This document shows, piece by piece, positions 26,701 to 38,700 of a stretch of 64,000 nt of DNA. This stretch comes from Hetaerina americana (lineage: Eukaryota; Arthropoda; Insecta; Odonata; Calopterygidae). The notes under the pieces are model-generated. The model did no database searches, had not been told where the DNA came from, and worked only from the letters and a program-made list of their open reading frames with translations. A program made the translations under genes and the position numbers. The stretch is taken from the NCBI GenBank assembly GCA_022747635.1, contig JAKTNV010000003.1, forward strand, positions 29,802,551 through 29,866,550, written 5' to 3'. Every line of letters begins with the position of its first letter. The stretch's first letter is position 1.

Positions 26701-29700
26701 CTAATATGAGGGCCCTAGAGTCGATTCTTTTAGTTTGAAAACAGAAATGGAATAATTTAGAGATGGTATGCATCCTCCAATGTATGCATTTAACCTTAAA
26801 GATCTACAAGTGAGCCTTTAACCATCTGGTGACTCTTCAGCCTGGCTTCACCCTGTAGCTTCAAAGCTCGTGTGAACCAATGGCATTATCTTCCTCAGAA
26901 GTTTAACAAAATATTTCCATGGCTACTTCAGATGATGACCCTCATGTCAGTCATCCTAGACTCCATTGCTACTGCTAAATGTAATTTTCATTCTTAAAGA
27001 GGTTGAAGATATACTTCAAGTAAGTAATTTGTGGGAGAAGAGTGATTCACATCTGTCTACTTCATGTGTACAAGGAAGAGGTGGACAGTCTTGTTCTTGG
27101 ATCCTTCTTAAAAGAATTTATGATTGCCAGCAAATACTGCACAAACATTTTTGACCATTTATCTGCCTTGTAGTGTAATTTTTGAGTTTTTTATCCAATT
27201 TCAAAGCATTAATTTTTAAATTCCTAGAAACAGTGGGAGATGCCACAATAATAACTTTTACCGAAGTCATCTGCTAAATATGTATTACAATTCAACAATT
27301 TCTGAGTGTAAAAATAATTTGCCTTGACCAGGATTTAAAGCCGGATCCCTTGATCACTCATACATTGAGGGATCCTGGTTCAAATCTTGGTCAAGGTGAT
27401 GATTTTTACTCTGAAATTGTTGCATTGAAATGCCTTAATTTTTCTTTAGATACACTCCTTTAGGCTTGCATGATATTGTGACCCTGGCAGATTCAGCCAA
27501 ATACATGAGTAGAATGCTCAAAATCCTGTCCATAACTTTGTAAAAACGTAAACTTAAAATAAATGTGAATAAAACCAAAGCTATTATAGTTTCTGGAAGC
27601 AGGAAAGGACCCATTGAAAATTAAATGCTAGGGGAATCAAGGATAAGCTAAGTAGAAGAGTTCTGCTACGTAGGGAGCATAATTACAAGAGATACATGAG
27701 AAAAAAAGTTAGGAAATGCATTTTTATACATGGATTTAAAGGTACTCACCAAAATTTCAGCCATTTGGGATGCTCAATTGTAGATTAAATGTCGTTTGAA
27801 TTGGGGCTATCAGTGTGAGGGTTTCTGTTAAAATGGAAAGAATTTGAGTTTTGAGCTGTAATTAAATATCTATTTTTGAAAGGCAATATTCCTATACAGA
27901 TCAAAGGAGAGTCAGATGCTGTGTATAGAGACGCTGCAGCACAATTTATACAACTGTGAAGTTATGGATAGCTGAAGTTGAATGTGGCTATACCAGCTTG
28001 GCTGATGATGAACATTAAGGATGGCCAAAAACTGCAACTACTACTGATAATATTGAAAAAGTTCACCAAATGATCCTGGACAACTGTTAAATTAAGGTTA
28101 TAGAGATAGCAGAGGCAGGGGCATATCAAAAGAATGCCTTTGTCATAAATTGACTGAAGACTTGGACATGCAGAAGCTATTCGTGCATTGGGTGCTGCAT
28201 TTGCTCACTTTTTACCAAAAACTCATTCAAATTATTATTTCCAAAGCCCTGTTGGAGCAGTTTAAGCAAAGTGGTTCAGATGTTTTGTATCAATTCATGT
28301 CATAAGTCATAGATGAAACTTGGATCCACTATTACACTTGTGAAATGAAAGAACAGTCAAAAGCAGTGAACTGCAAAAGGTGAACCTGCTTTGATAAAGG
28401 CCAAGATTGTTCCATTGCCTTTGGAAGGTGGTGGTGACTTGTTTTGGGAAAGTTACAGAATTGTGTTCATCAATTGTCTTCAGAAAGGTGAATCAATAAT
28501 GGGAGAGTATTCTGCATCATTACTTGGCAAGCTGAAGGCGGAAATTGCCAAAAAACGACTGCATTTGAAGAAGAAGAAAGTTCTTTTCCATCAGAACAAT
28601 GCATCTGCTCACACTTCAGCAGTGGCAATGGCTAAATTTCACGAATTGCACTTTGAATTGGTTGACCACTTTCCTTATTCTTCAGATCTGGGCTTATTTT
28701 GTGGAGAAAGACATCAACTACTATTTGGAAGGGTTAAAAAAGTTAGATAATTGCTGGTAAAAGTGTATCAACTTAAAAGGAGATGGTTTCCCAATCCTAC
28801 ATGAGGTGGTTCGTAGAGGGCACTTTTGAGTGAGTACGCCATTCGTTGGATGGGACGTTAAGCTGCAGACCCCTTGGTACCTTTTTTTAAGAGTAGGCTA
28901 ATGCCTATGCTTACTTTCTCTCCACCCTTCATCCTTTCCTGTCCATCCCTAATTGCACAAATGACCTTGGCTGTTGGTCGCCTCCCCTAAAACTGTTACT
29001 ACCACTAAAAGGAGACCATGTTGAAACACAAAAATATATTTGAAGAAAAAATGAATCGTTTATTAGCTAGGTCAGAAACTTTTCATACTACCCTCATACA
29101 TTTTTGTACATGAAACTTGGACATTGGGAGAGATGGAGGAATCTCTGTTAAAAGCAAAGGAAATGTGGATTTTGAGAAGGATAGCAAGAATGAGATGGAT
29201 AGAAAAGAAAAGCAACAGAGAAGTATTAAAAGGAATTTAGTGGAAGAAATGGAGAAAAGGCAAGTTAAATTTGTTGGAAATGTTCTATGGCTTTACAACT
29301 TCCTGGAATGGAGGGGAAAGTACTTGGAGAAAAAGGAAAAAGGCCAAGAAAGAAGTTTCTGGGTGACATAAATATTTGTTTGAGAGTCACAAACATATAA
29401 GGTTCTGAAAATAACAGCAGCGGAGAAAGATGTATGGCTGTAAGGACAAGGCTCAACCTTTAATGATGGATTTTTCTTCACATGAATGAGTTAAATGTTA
29501 GAAAGCAATTATAACATAATTCTAAGTTATTACTATTTTTTTATTTTGATACCTTGTACATACTTGTATGTATGAAATCTTGGTTTTCCTTCTGAGGCTT
29601 CCAGGGTATTGATTTAAAGAGTCTTGTAAATTTCTTGGATTTTATGATTATTTGTTGGCTTGAATAGACAATAGTTTTACCAGCTTGCATGCTGGCAAAA

Positions 29701-32700
29701 CTATTGTCTATTCAATCCAAGGAATGTGGTGAAAACCCAAAAAATATGCAGAGATCTTTGTTTTACTAGTGTGATTTTTCTAGTCTTGCTGAGGATGACT
29801 AAAAGTTTAAGTTTGTTTTGTAGGTATTGTTTTTGATTCTATGAGTTTGTTAAAAAAATTTGCTTTGTAAAATAATTTTCTGTTCTTAGTGAATGACCAT
29901 CATTGGTAAGTCCTATCTTTCAGGTAGCAATAGTTTCTGACAACTTTTGTTAAAATTTTATCTGCATAATGCTATGGTTACTCCTTTGCTATTCTCCTGT
30001 CTTGTCTAAAAAGAGACTGAAACCATATTAACTTTACATCTAAATAATAGTCTAGTGTTAATAATAAGTAAGTATATTTTTTAAGGCACAATGTAATGGT
30101 TTATTTTCTTTAGACTACTTTTGACTTCAATCCCCTCAAATCCTGAAAACACCTTCCCCTCTGCCTTCAGATTTTTATTCAGTTTGCCTTCCCCTGCCCG
30201 CTAGTGGTTGAGGATGTTGTTATGTCCTTGCATCTCAGTATGATTTACTTGATAGGGCAAAATATAGGCCAAAATATGCAGCTTGGCCTTTGTACTTATA
30301 AGTAGTTTCAGCACAGCTAAGAAAATTTCAATTAAAAAATTGCTGTTTGTACTTCATTCTGATCATCATCATTGTCAGTTTTTGTAAATTTAAATACACT
30401 TGGGATTCACTTTTATGGAATTTAGCCCTTGTATTTATAACCGACTTTTCCTATGTTGTTTTGCAACTGAGTACTCAGGTACCCACTCATCATTTTGTTT
30501 TTCTTTTTTTTTTACTCTTTATGACTCAAATCTATTCATTGGTAATTTTTAAATGAATGAACATCATAAAAATTTACCCCATTTATTTTATTATGATATA
30601 AACTTGTACAGCTTAAAATAAAAAAATTAGAAAGTGGCTTTTTCCAGGCTGGCACAGGCATCGCATAACTACTTTTGATCTGGTTGTGATTGAAGTCCTG
30701 AAACATTGTTTATTTCGGACATTTATAAGACAATATTTACATTGCGTATGTTGAGCGTCATCATAAAAGACAAATTCAAAAGCCAAGAAAGTGTATGTAG
30801 AATACAATGCAACGCATCCAGATGCTCAACAATGTGGAAACCCTGTTACCATTCAAGAAATGTACAAGTTCATTGGTATTTTGGTTTGCCCTGATGTTAA
30901 TAACTTAAGTACTGATCTTGTATTTTACCTGTGGAGTACTAATCTGTTTTCACTTTATTGAGTAACAAAGGGAATCAACGAATTCCAGAGCATCATACAT
31001 TTTATAAGATATGACAATGCCAATATACCAGCAATGTGACATGGCGTTAGCGTATATGAGCAACTTATAAAAGAAGATGAAGCTGCTCTGATATGTGATC
31101 TCTGGGTGATGATGAATGCTGACATAGTAATTAATTTAGTAGTTGCAGGCATGATGTGGTGGAATTTGAATGTGATAAAGAATGGAAAGTAGCAATTTTC
31201 CACGAGATGAGATTTGTTGTATGGCCAGGTTTTGATGTATTACATCATCATCAGGTACTAAAATGAAGTCAAGTGCCATCTATCGTTGACTTCAATTTGG
31301 TCCCTGAAGATGATGTAATTTATCAAAAGCCGGCCGTACAATAAATCTTATCTGGTGAAAAGTTGCTAATATCCATCCTTTATTATGCTGACTTAGTGTC
31401 TACATGCAAACTGTTGAAGAATATAATAATTGATGAGCAGCTTTATCTTTGTTGAGGCCTTGAAAAATTTACGCAGTATTTACCATCCAAATCAGCCAAA
31501 TATGGCATAAAAATTTGGTGGATTTTCGATGCAAAAAATGTATAACCTTTTCAAGGCAATAAATATGCTGGCAAAAAAGTTAACATTCATGGAAATGATC
31601 TAGGAGAAAGGTTAGTCAGAGAACTTGCAGTTCCATACTGTGGAAGTAGCAGAAATATATGCATGGATAATTTATTTACTACTGTACCTATTCGTAAGTT
31701 CTTGCTTTTGTGGAAGCTAACAACTGTTGGTACTTTAAGCCATATATTCCAAAGTAATGACACCACACCATTCAAGATAGGTATACTCCTCTGTATTTAA
31801 AATTCATGAAAAAGTAACACTCTGCTCCTATGTGCCAAAGAAAAACAAGGCAGTAATTTTATGATCAACAGTACCTAGAGATATGGCTGTTCACACCGAT
31901 TATAAAAACTATGTACCAGATGATCACCAGGTTCACGGTACAATTTCCTCATTGAAATGGCCATTAGTCACGTTTTTCAATATGCTCAATATCAGCTATC
32001 TGGCTTTATACATTATTTATTGAGGAAATAATAAAATATTGCCCAAACAAACTAGCTAGTGACATAAATGTATTCAACAGCTGAGTGAAGAGCTCAATAA
32101 GGAACATATGTCAAAATGAATGACATGCCATAACTTCATTAAAATTGAAAAAATGTGATCTGACAATAGATCATTTATCTAGCTGGTTCAAGTCATCCAA
32201 ATCCTAGAGATGTAACTGGTGAAATCAAATTTACTAGCTGCTGTTACATTTGTGCAGATCAAACAATCAGGAAAATGGGGAAAAGTTGCTGCTAATTTGC
32301 ACATCTGGTTTGCGATTACACTGTGTCAATTTCTTAAATTTTGGCAGCGTATTCTTAAATAAATATTTATTAATAAAGATATGTTGTGTAAATCATTGTT
32401 GAGTATCACCCCACTCTTAGTTCAATAATTAATTCATCAATAACTGTTATTATGACAAAAATTGCATTGTTTGAATGGTGGGTAGTTAGGTTCCTGGTAG
32501 TGGCTGGGATATCACTATCTTTCATAGCTCATAATTTCAAGAAAAAAATTTTTCTGAGCATTTCTGCTTCAAAAAGAGTTAAATAATGATAATTTGAAGG
32601 TTCAGGATGGAATTTTAATTTTTCAGCCAGTTGCTACCTCAAATCTACCACTTGGATAGCCAGTTCTGAACACAAGGGTTATCATTGCCTCTGATCATGT

Positions 32701-35700
32701 AATAATTTTTTGTGGTTCTTAAATATTGACATGCTGATAATCATTTCTTAATGAAATTCCTATATTTTATCTGAGTGCATGCTTTTATTGTTTGATCTGA
32801 TTACAGGCTGCTTAAGTTGGCAGGAGGACTAGCTGAAATCACTTACTCAAAAGATTTCCACCAAAAAAGTCTTTCGTTCCTGTATGCCATTGTCCAGCTA
32901 CTGTTGTTAATTATTGAAAATGATCAACAAAATGTTACTCCTACCCAGAACTCATCGGAAAAATTGCAGGAGCTCCTTTGTGAAATTGAAAGATTTGTTA
33001 AAACAGGTAATGATGTTAAAAATTTTATCTTCAATCATAAATTATTAATATCAGTACTGATATGATACAATGAATTCTAAATTGCTTGTATCAAAATACT
33101 CTTGATTCCTACATTATTGATAAATTGATTGCAGTAGTCCGAGTGTGTGTGGACACTTATCAAAAAGTGATTTAACATTTATAATATTATCATTATTATT
33201 AAGTAATCTACAGGTTAAGGTAGGTTTTGGATGGACAAAACTACCAAAGAAACATTTTGTTACTCCTAAGAAAACACAATCCAGCAACCTACTCTACAAC
33301 AAGTCCCTCTCCATCTCCATGTACTTGCTTCATCCCGTCCAACATCCCCTTCCTGTTCCTGCCCCTTCCTTGTTTGCCTAATATCCTCCCCTCTATTACA
33401 GTCTTCAACATCCCACTGCCGATCAATATGCCGTTCATCCATTTTTCCTGCCTCCTTAGGATTTCTCCCTAGTACTTCCTCATTTGTTTTCCTTTCGGTC
33501 CATTTCACCTTCACCATTCTTCTCTACACCCACCTTTCAAAAGCCTCCAATCTACTTCTATCGTCCTGCTTCATTGACCATGTTTCCCTGCCATACATAA
33601 CTATGCTCCTTATCTAAGTTTTAATGAGTCTTTTCTTAACATCTTTACTCAAATTCCTTGCCATCCACTCCCTCCTTGTGAAAGCCTCTGTTCCTAGCGC
33701 AATGTATAAATGTATGTGTATACATGCAATTTTTTTCAAATTAGGCATAATAAGCACAGTTATTTTTATTGTGTAGGTACATAAGTAACATAAGTTTCCA
33801 TATTAAGGCCAGGATGTATGTGCTAGTCAAAGTAAAAGCAATAATTTGTTGTTAAAGTAGAAGTGTGTTAGGTCCATTGCTTACAGAAATATTTTTAATG
33901 AATTTTACTTGCTTAAGAATCTTGCTTGCTTTTAATTGCTTACAGAAATATTTTTAATGATTTTTTTTCTTTGTAAGGTCTTTCTGCTGAAGAAAACTCA
34001 CAAGTGGAGGAAATGGCAGATGTGATGAAGCAAGTACTTATTCCAGTTCTTCCTAAAGCATCCCCAAAGTTTATACAAGTCTTGTCGCTAGCCGTGGCCT
34101 CAAAGTCTGGGTCTCAAAAGAGTTCTCCACCTGCCACACTTTGTGCAAAAGGCATTCTTTTGGCCCTGGAGTCCACTAGTCATTCGCCAATTCAACTGGG
34201 CCTTCTCATTGAATCAGCCATTGAAACCAGTTTATTCAACAAAATAAATTCATACTCAACTATGGAAAGTATTCGGAGAATACTTCTAAATGGAGGTAAT
34301 GGTATTTTGTCTTATCTAAAGTGCATAGATAAAAAAATAAAAGCAAACAGGAGATTAAAATATATACTCATATGAGAATCAGGAAAATTCCAGCCCAGGT
34401 CCACCTGTATCCTCATGGTCAACCAATAGTCATCATGTAAATTGTAGTTTCAAAAATTCTTTCTAATGCTATTACCATTTTGAGTGAAAAATACATAATT
34501 TTGGGCAAATTTGGATCAATATTACTGCTTATTTTACTTAGAGGATAATTTATGATGGGTTTTTTGAATAATTTGCATACTTGTCTGGTGGAATATCAAA
34601 TTTTAAATAAGGTGACTTGGTAGTTGAGTATGATTCTTTGTTTATATTAAAATAATCATTCCAAGAAACTGCAGAAGATGCGGTGACTAACTTTTTAATG
34701 GAGTCATCTGCTAAATGTGCATTTCAATGCAAAAGTTTCAGATTATAAAAATCATTTGCTCTGACCAGGTGCGAACCCATAGGAGTGTAAGAGAATGCCT
34801 TGCTAGCTTAACTGTCTAAAACACTCCACTGGGCATTGAGGGATCTGGGTCAAATCCTGATCAAGGTGAATTATTTTTATGCTGAAACTGTTGCATTGTA
34901 AAAATAATCATTTCAAATAACATAGAATAATACTTTTAAAGAATGGAACTCTATTTTGACGTCATCATATTGTGACCTTATTATTAATTGAAAGCTCATG
35001 ATGTTATGCCATGAATAAACCTTTGATACTGATCAAAGAATGCTCAAATTATAATTGATAAGCATATTTCAATTGAGCTACTCTCTTAGAAGATTCATAT
35101 GCGCCACTGAATAATATACATAATTTATGAGATACATCAAATAATTTAGTTCTATGAATATTATTGCTTTTACCAAGTATATTGAAGGGGCAAAAAGTAG
35201 AATTGAAGGTTCAGTGCCTTATTTTTAAATTAAAAAAAAAATGTTTCGAGCATACAGAATATATTGTATTCCCATGTAGTCCCATCATGTTATGAACCAC
35301 TTTTTTTCCATTATACAGGGTCCGTATGATAATTATCAGAACTGGTTCCAAAACTCAAAATTTATTGCTGCAATTGCAAATCTTTACAATTACTTAATAA
35401 TCTTCAAAATACATTCCTCCTGCATCAATACACTTGGTGCGTCTGCCACTCGTCACAAGCCTGCTGGAAGTCGGTTTCCGGGATACGGTTGAGAGCCTTT
35501 GTCGTTACCGCTTGAACTGCCTCGATGGAGTTCAATCAATATCCTTTGAGCTCCTTTTGAGCTATCCTTTGGGGTAATAACGTTGTCGAGAAAATCTTCA
35601 CCTTCCTGGACGCAGTCCAAAATTTCTTGCAAAATTAGTTTTTGTTCCTCGCTCAAGACTTCCGGCACCAGCTTTGTGCACACTTTCATCATCGCAAGAT

Positions 35701-38700
35701 TCTCTGTTACAATGGTATGGACTGTTCCGACTGAAAGGCTGGTGTCCTCCACGATAAGGGCGATGATTAAACGCTGGTAAGAGTCCAAAACTTTTTTCAC
35801 TTTGGTCATCTGAGCATCTGTTCAAGCGTTCGTCAAGCGTCCAACATAGTGCTCATCTTTGACGAGCTCTCTGCCTTCATTAAACATTTTGTGCCTCTCA
35901 AAAACTCTTGTGCAGCTTAAGGCATCATCCCCATAAGCCAGTTTGTCTCTGATGCGGATTTCCCAAGTTTAACGCAAAACGTCACAGCAAAGCATTGCTT
36001 GACGGTGTCTCCATACTGCCGCGATGATACCGCAGACATGTCATAAAAATCCACCTCCTGTCTCAACGCATGCTTGGAGGCGACTGAACTAAAGAGCGCC
36101 TGAATGGTGGGGGACCCCTCTACCGAGCCGACAGGTCACACCCCCATCCACTGCTCTGTTGAGGCTGCAGCGAACCAGTCACAATGCATATTGTACCGAC
36201 CCTGTATATACATGTATCTAAAAGTGTAAAGCGAGGAGATTCAATACCCTCAAACATAATGCATAAAGGCGGCAAGTTAAGAGCAGAGACTATAGTCAAG
36301 TTACTTAGAGAGTATAGTAAAGTTACTTAGTCATAAATAATCTGTGTGCTCCACTTCCACTCAAACCACAGAAAAAATTAACGATGATTATTAAATGTTA
36401 TGAAACTGATGTATAATCTCATGGGGGAAATCCCTTCATATATTTTTCTTTTGCTTATGTCAGAGCAATCTCATAATTAGAACTTAATGCCTTTAAATAA
36501 GCATAAATTAAAGTGGTAATAATGTGTGTCCTCATTCATTGTAGTAAAATGAGCCGATATGTTGAGATGAATATAGGCTCTTAAAATCAAATCCCATGTG
36601 TTATTTTAAGTGTTTCTGCCCAATCCCGTGGCCCTTTTGATCTGGGAGAAGACCACCGGATGGGATATGATCCATACAATTGCTCAAAAGTGGAAAGCTA
36701 ATCCAAGAAGTCACATTACTTAAATATTATCACCCTTGTATGGTGGAGCTTTGCTTAAATAAACATTTAAAGAATGAGACTTTTGAAACCAGTTTCTCTC
36801 ACCTGTCAGGATGGCCACTCATTCTTTAGATTATATTGCCAACTTTTTCATGATTTTCCTGGCAATGTGTAATTTTTTTAATTTTAATTTTTTGCATTTG
36901 AATTCAATTTTTCTCCTGAATATTTGAAGTCTGATAGGTTACTTTCAGTAAACAATCCCTAATCACTTCACATATGACCAGAGTCAGCCCTGTTTGTTTT
37001 TGCAAGGGCTTGCTGGTGCAATACTCTGCACCAAAAACAAACTGGTGCCTGTTTCTCAAAGCTACAAGTCCTTGTAATTTGCACGCATTGAGTCTAATGT
37101 TCATAATAAATGTTGCAGTACATGCTACTGACTTATATTACCAGGCATGTGATTTTCCAAGTTTTATGCATAATTGAAGACTTTTAAGAGGGCTTGTTAA
37201 GAGGATTCATAGCTTTGAGAAGTGGACCCCTCATCGTAAGTATGAAAGGAAAATCAGCTTCATTAGAAATTTCCAATTTGCATTTATATCCCCAAATTTT
37301 TCCCTATTTTCCCAACCAAGTTGCCCCCTTAATTTTTCAATTAGATTTGTAGTACAATTGGTATCTGCTCTGAAAGGCATTTAGTTGAACCCCTGAATCC
37401 TTGAAATACCTTAAACCCTAACACAAACATATTTACAATTAAAATGCACTAAGATCAACTGATGTCATTGAATTAGTTTTGCTTTTCAGGTGAGAATATG
37501 ACTGTCTTTGGAACTGCTCTCTCTTCTGCTGGCTATATCCTCACCCTTATGTCATATTTGCACTCCACTTGTTCAGATGATGTAAGTTTGGAAAAGAATA
37601 ACTATGAGGACTGTTTACACCAATTAGTTCATCGTTGGCTTCCTTCCATTGTCGTCACGTAAGTTACTAAAAATATATGTTGAAATTTTTGACTTAATGT
37701 GCTTAAGATGTAACTTGATGATAGTTACAGGCAAGTGCTTATCATTTGAATGTCAAGTATCTTTCACTTGTCCTAGTTGATGACAGTGTTAATACTGCCA
37801 TCAATGATGAACTACTAATTAGTACACAACAATTTTGCTGTCTACATACGAGGGTCATCCGGAAAGTAGTACCCGTTCGTGAAATAAAGACACAAAAGTA
37901 AATATTAACAAACATAAAAAATTTTATTTGAAAGAGGATACTTTAAACTACTTCTCAACATAATCTCCAAGCAAATTAAGGCATTTGTCATAACGTGTGA
38001 CAAGTTTCTGTATTCCTGCTGCATAGTCCTTCGCCGCCAGCTCATTGAGATACGCGAGGGACCCATCTTGCACAAATTTTTGCATAATGCAGATGGTGTT
38101 TAACAATTTCATGAACAATTGTTCGAGAAACATTGGGAAAATGCTCACAGATGTCATCAATTGTGACGCGCCGATCGTTCCTCACGAATTCGTCAACTGA
38201 GCTCACCAGTTGGTCTGTAATGACAGACGGTCTCCCCGAACGCTCATCGTCGTGTGTGTTCCCCCTCCCCATGTTGAAGTTGCGACACCACCGCCGAACA
38301 GACGACTCGTCCATTACATTGTCTCCATACACCTCCTTTAATTGGCGATGAATATCACATGGGCGAACGTTTCTTGCATTGAGGAATTTAATCACTGCCC
38401 TCACTTCACAACTGGCGGCGTTCTCAATTTTTTTAAACATTGTAAACAATCACAGAAACAACACAGGCAATGCTAGCGTCACGCAACTTGGCTCAGAGAA
38501 GGCAGACAAGCCACTGAAGCTATCTGACCTCGTCCAGCGGCTACTCGCGTCGTCAGCACTTCATGCGGCACGAACGGGTACTACTTTCCGGATGACCCTC
38601 GTATATGTATCTCGAGTACCTCCAAGTTACTTACAAGGAACTTATTCCAAGAATGTTGGATATTATATAAACCCCAATAAAATAATCATTTTTATACCAT

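Larger units (their letters stand above)
27890..29099 (+). mobile_element. Mariner fossil, itself carrying a SINE
   Basis: Translation traces cover most of a transposase: the N terminus (27930-28200), LDPLLHL near the first catalytic Asp, DLFWESYRIVFINCLQKGES, KVLFHQNNASAHTSAVAMAK and HFPYSSDLGL. The tail KGD-VEKQKYI resumes after the SINE at 29016. A terminal-repeat-like actaccctcat closes it at ~29099. In the second catalytic motif Asp has become Asn (HQNNAS). Confidence 0.75.
27430..29430 (+). mobile_element. RTE-like non-LTR fragment interrupted by a nested mariner and SINE
   Basis: The left part (27430-27745) translates to ADSAKYMSRMLKILSIT, LKINVNKTKAIIVSGSRK and EEFCYVGSIITRDT, the region after the RT catalytic box. 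The right part (29105-29430) continues with YVYETWTLGEMEESLLKAKE, MWILRRIARMRWIEKKSNRE and the end KEKGQERSFW. The order matches this RT family. A mariner fossil separates the two. Confidence 0.7.
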
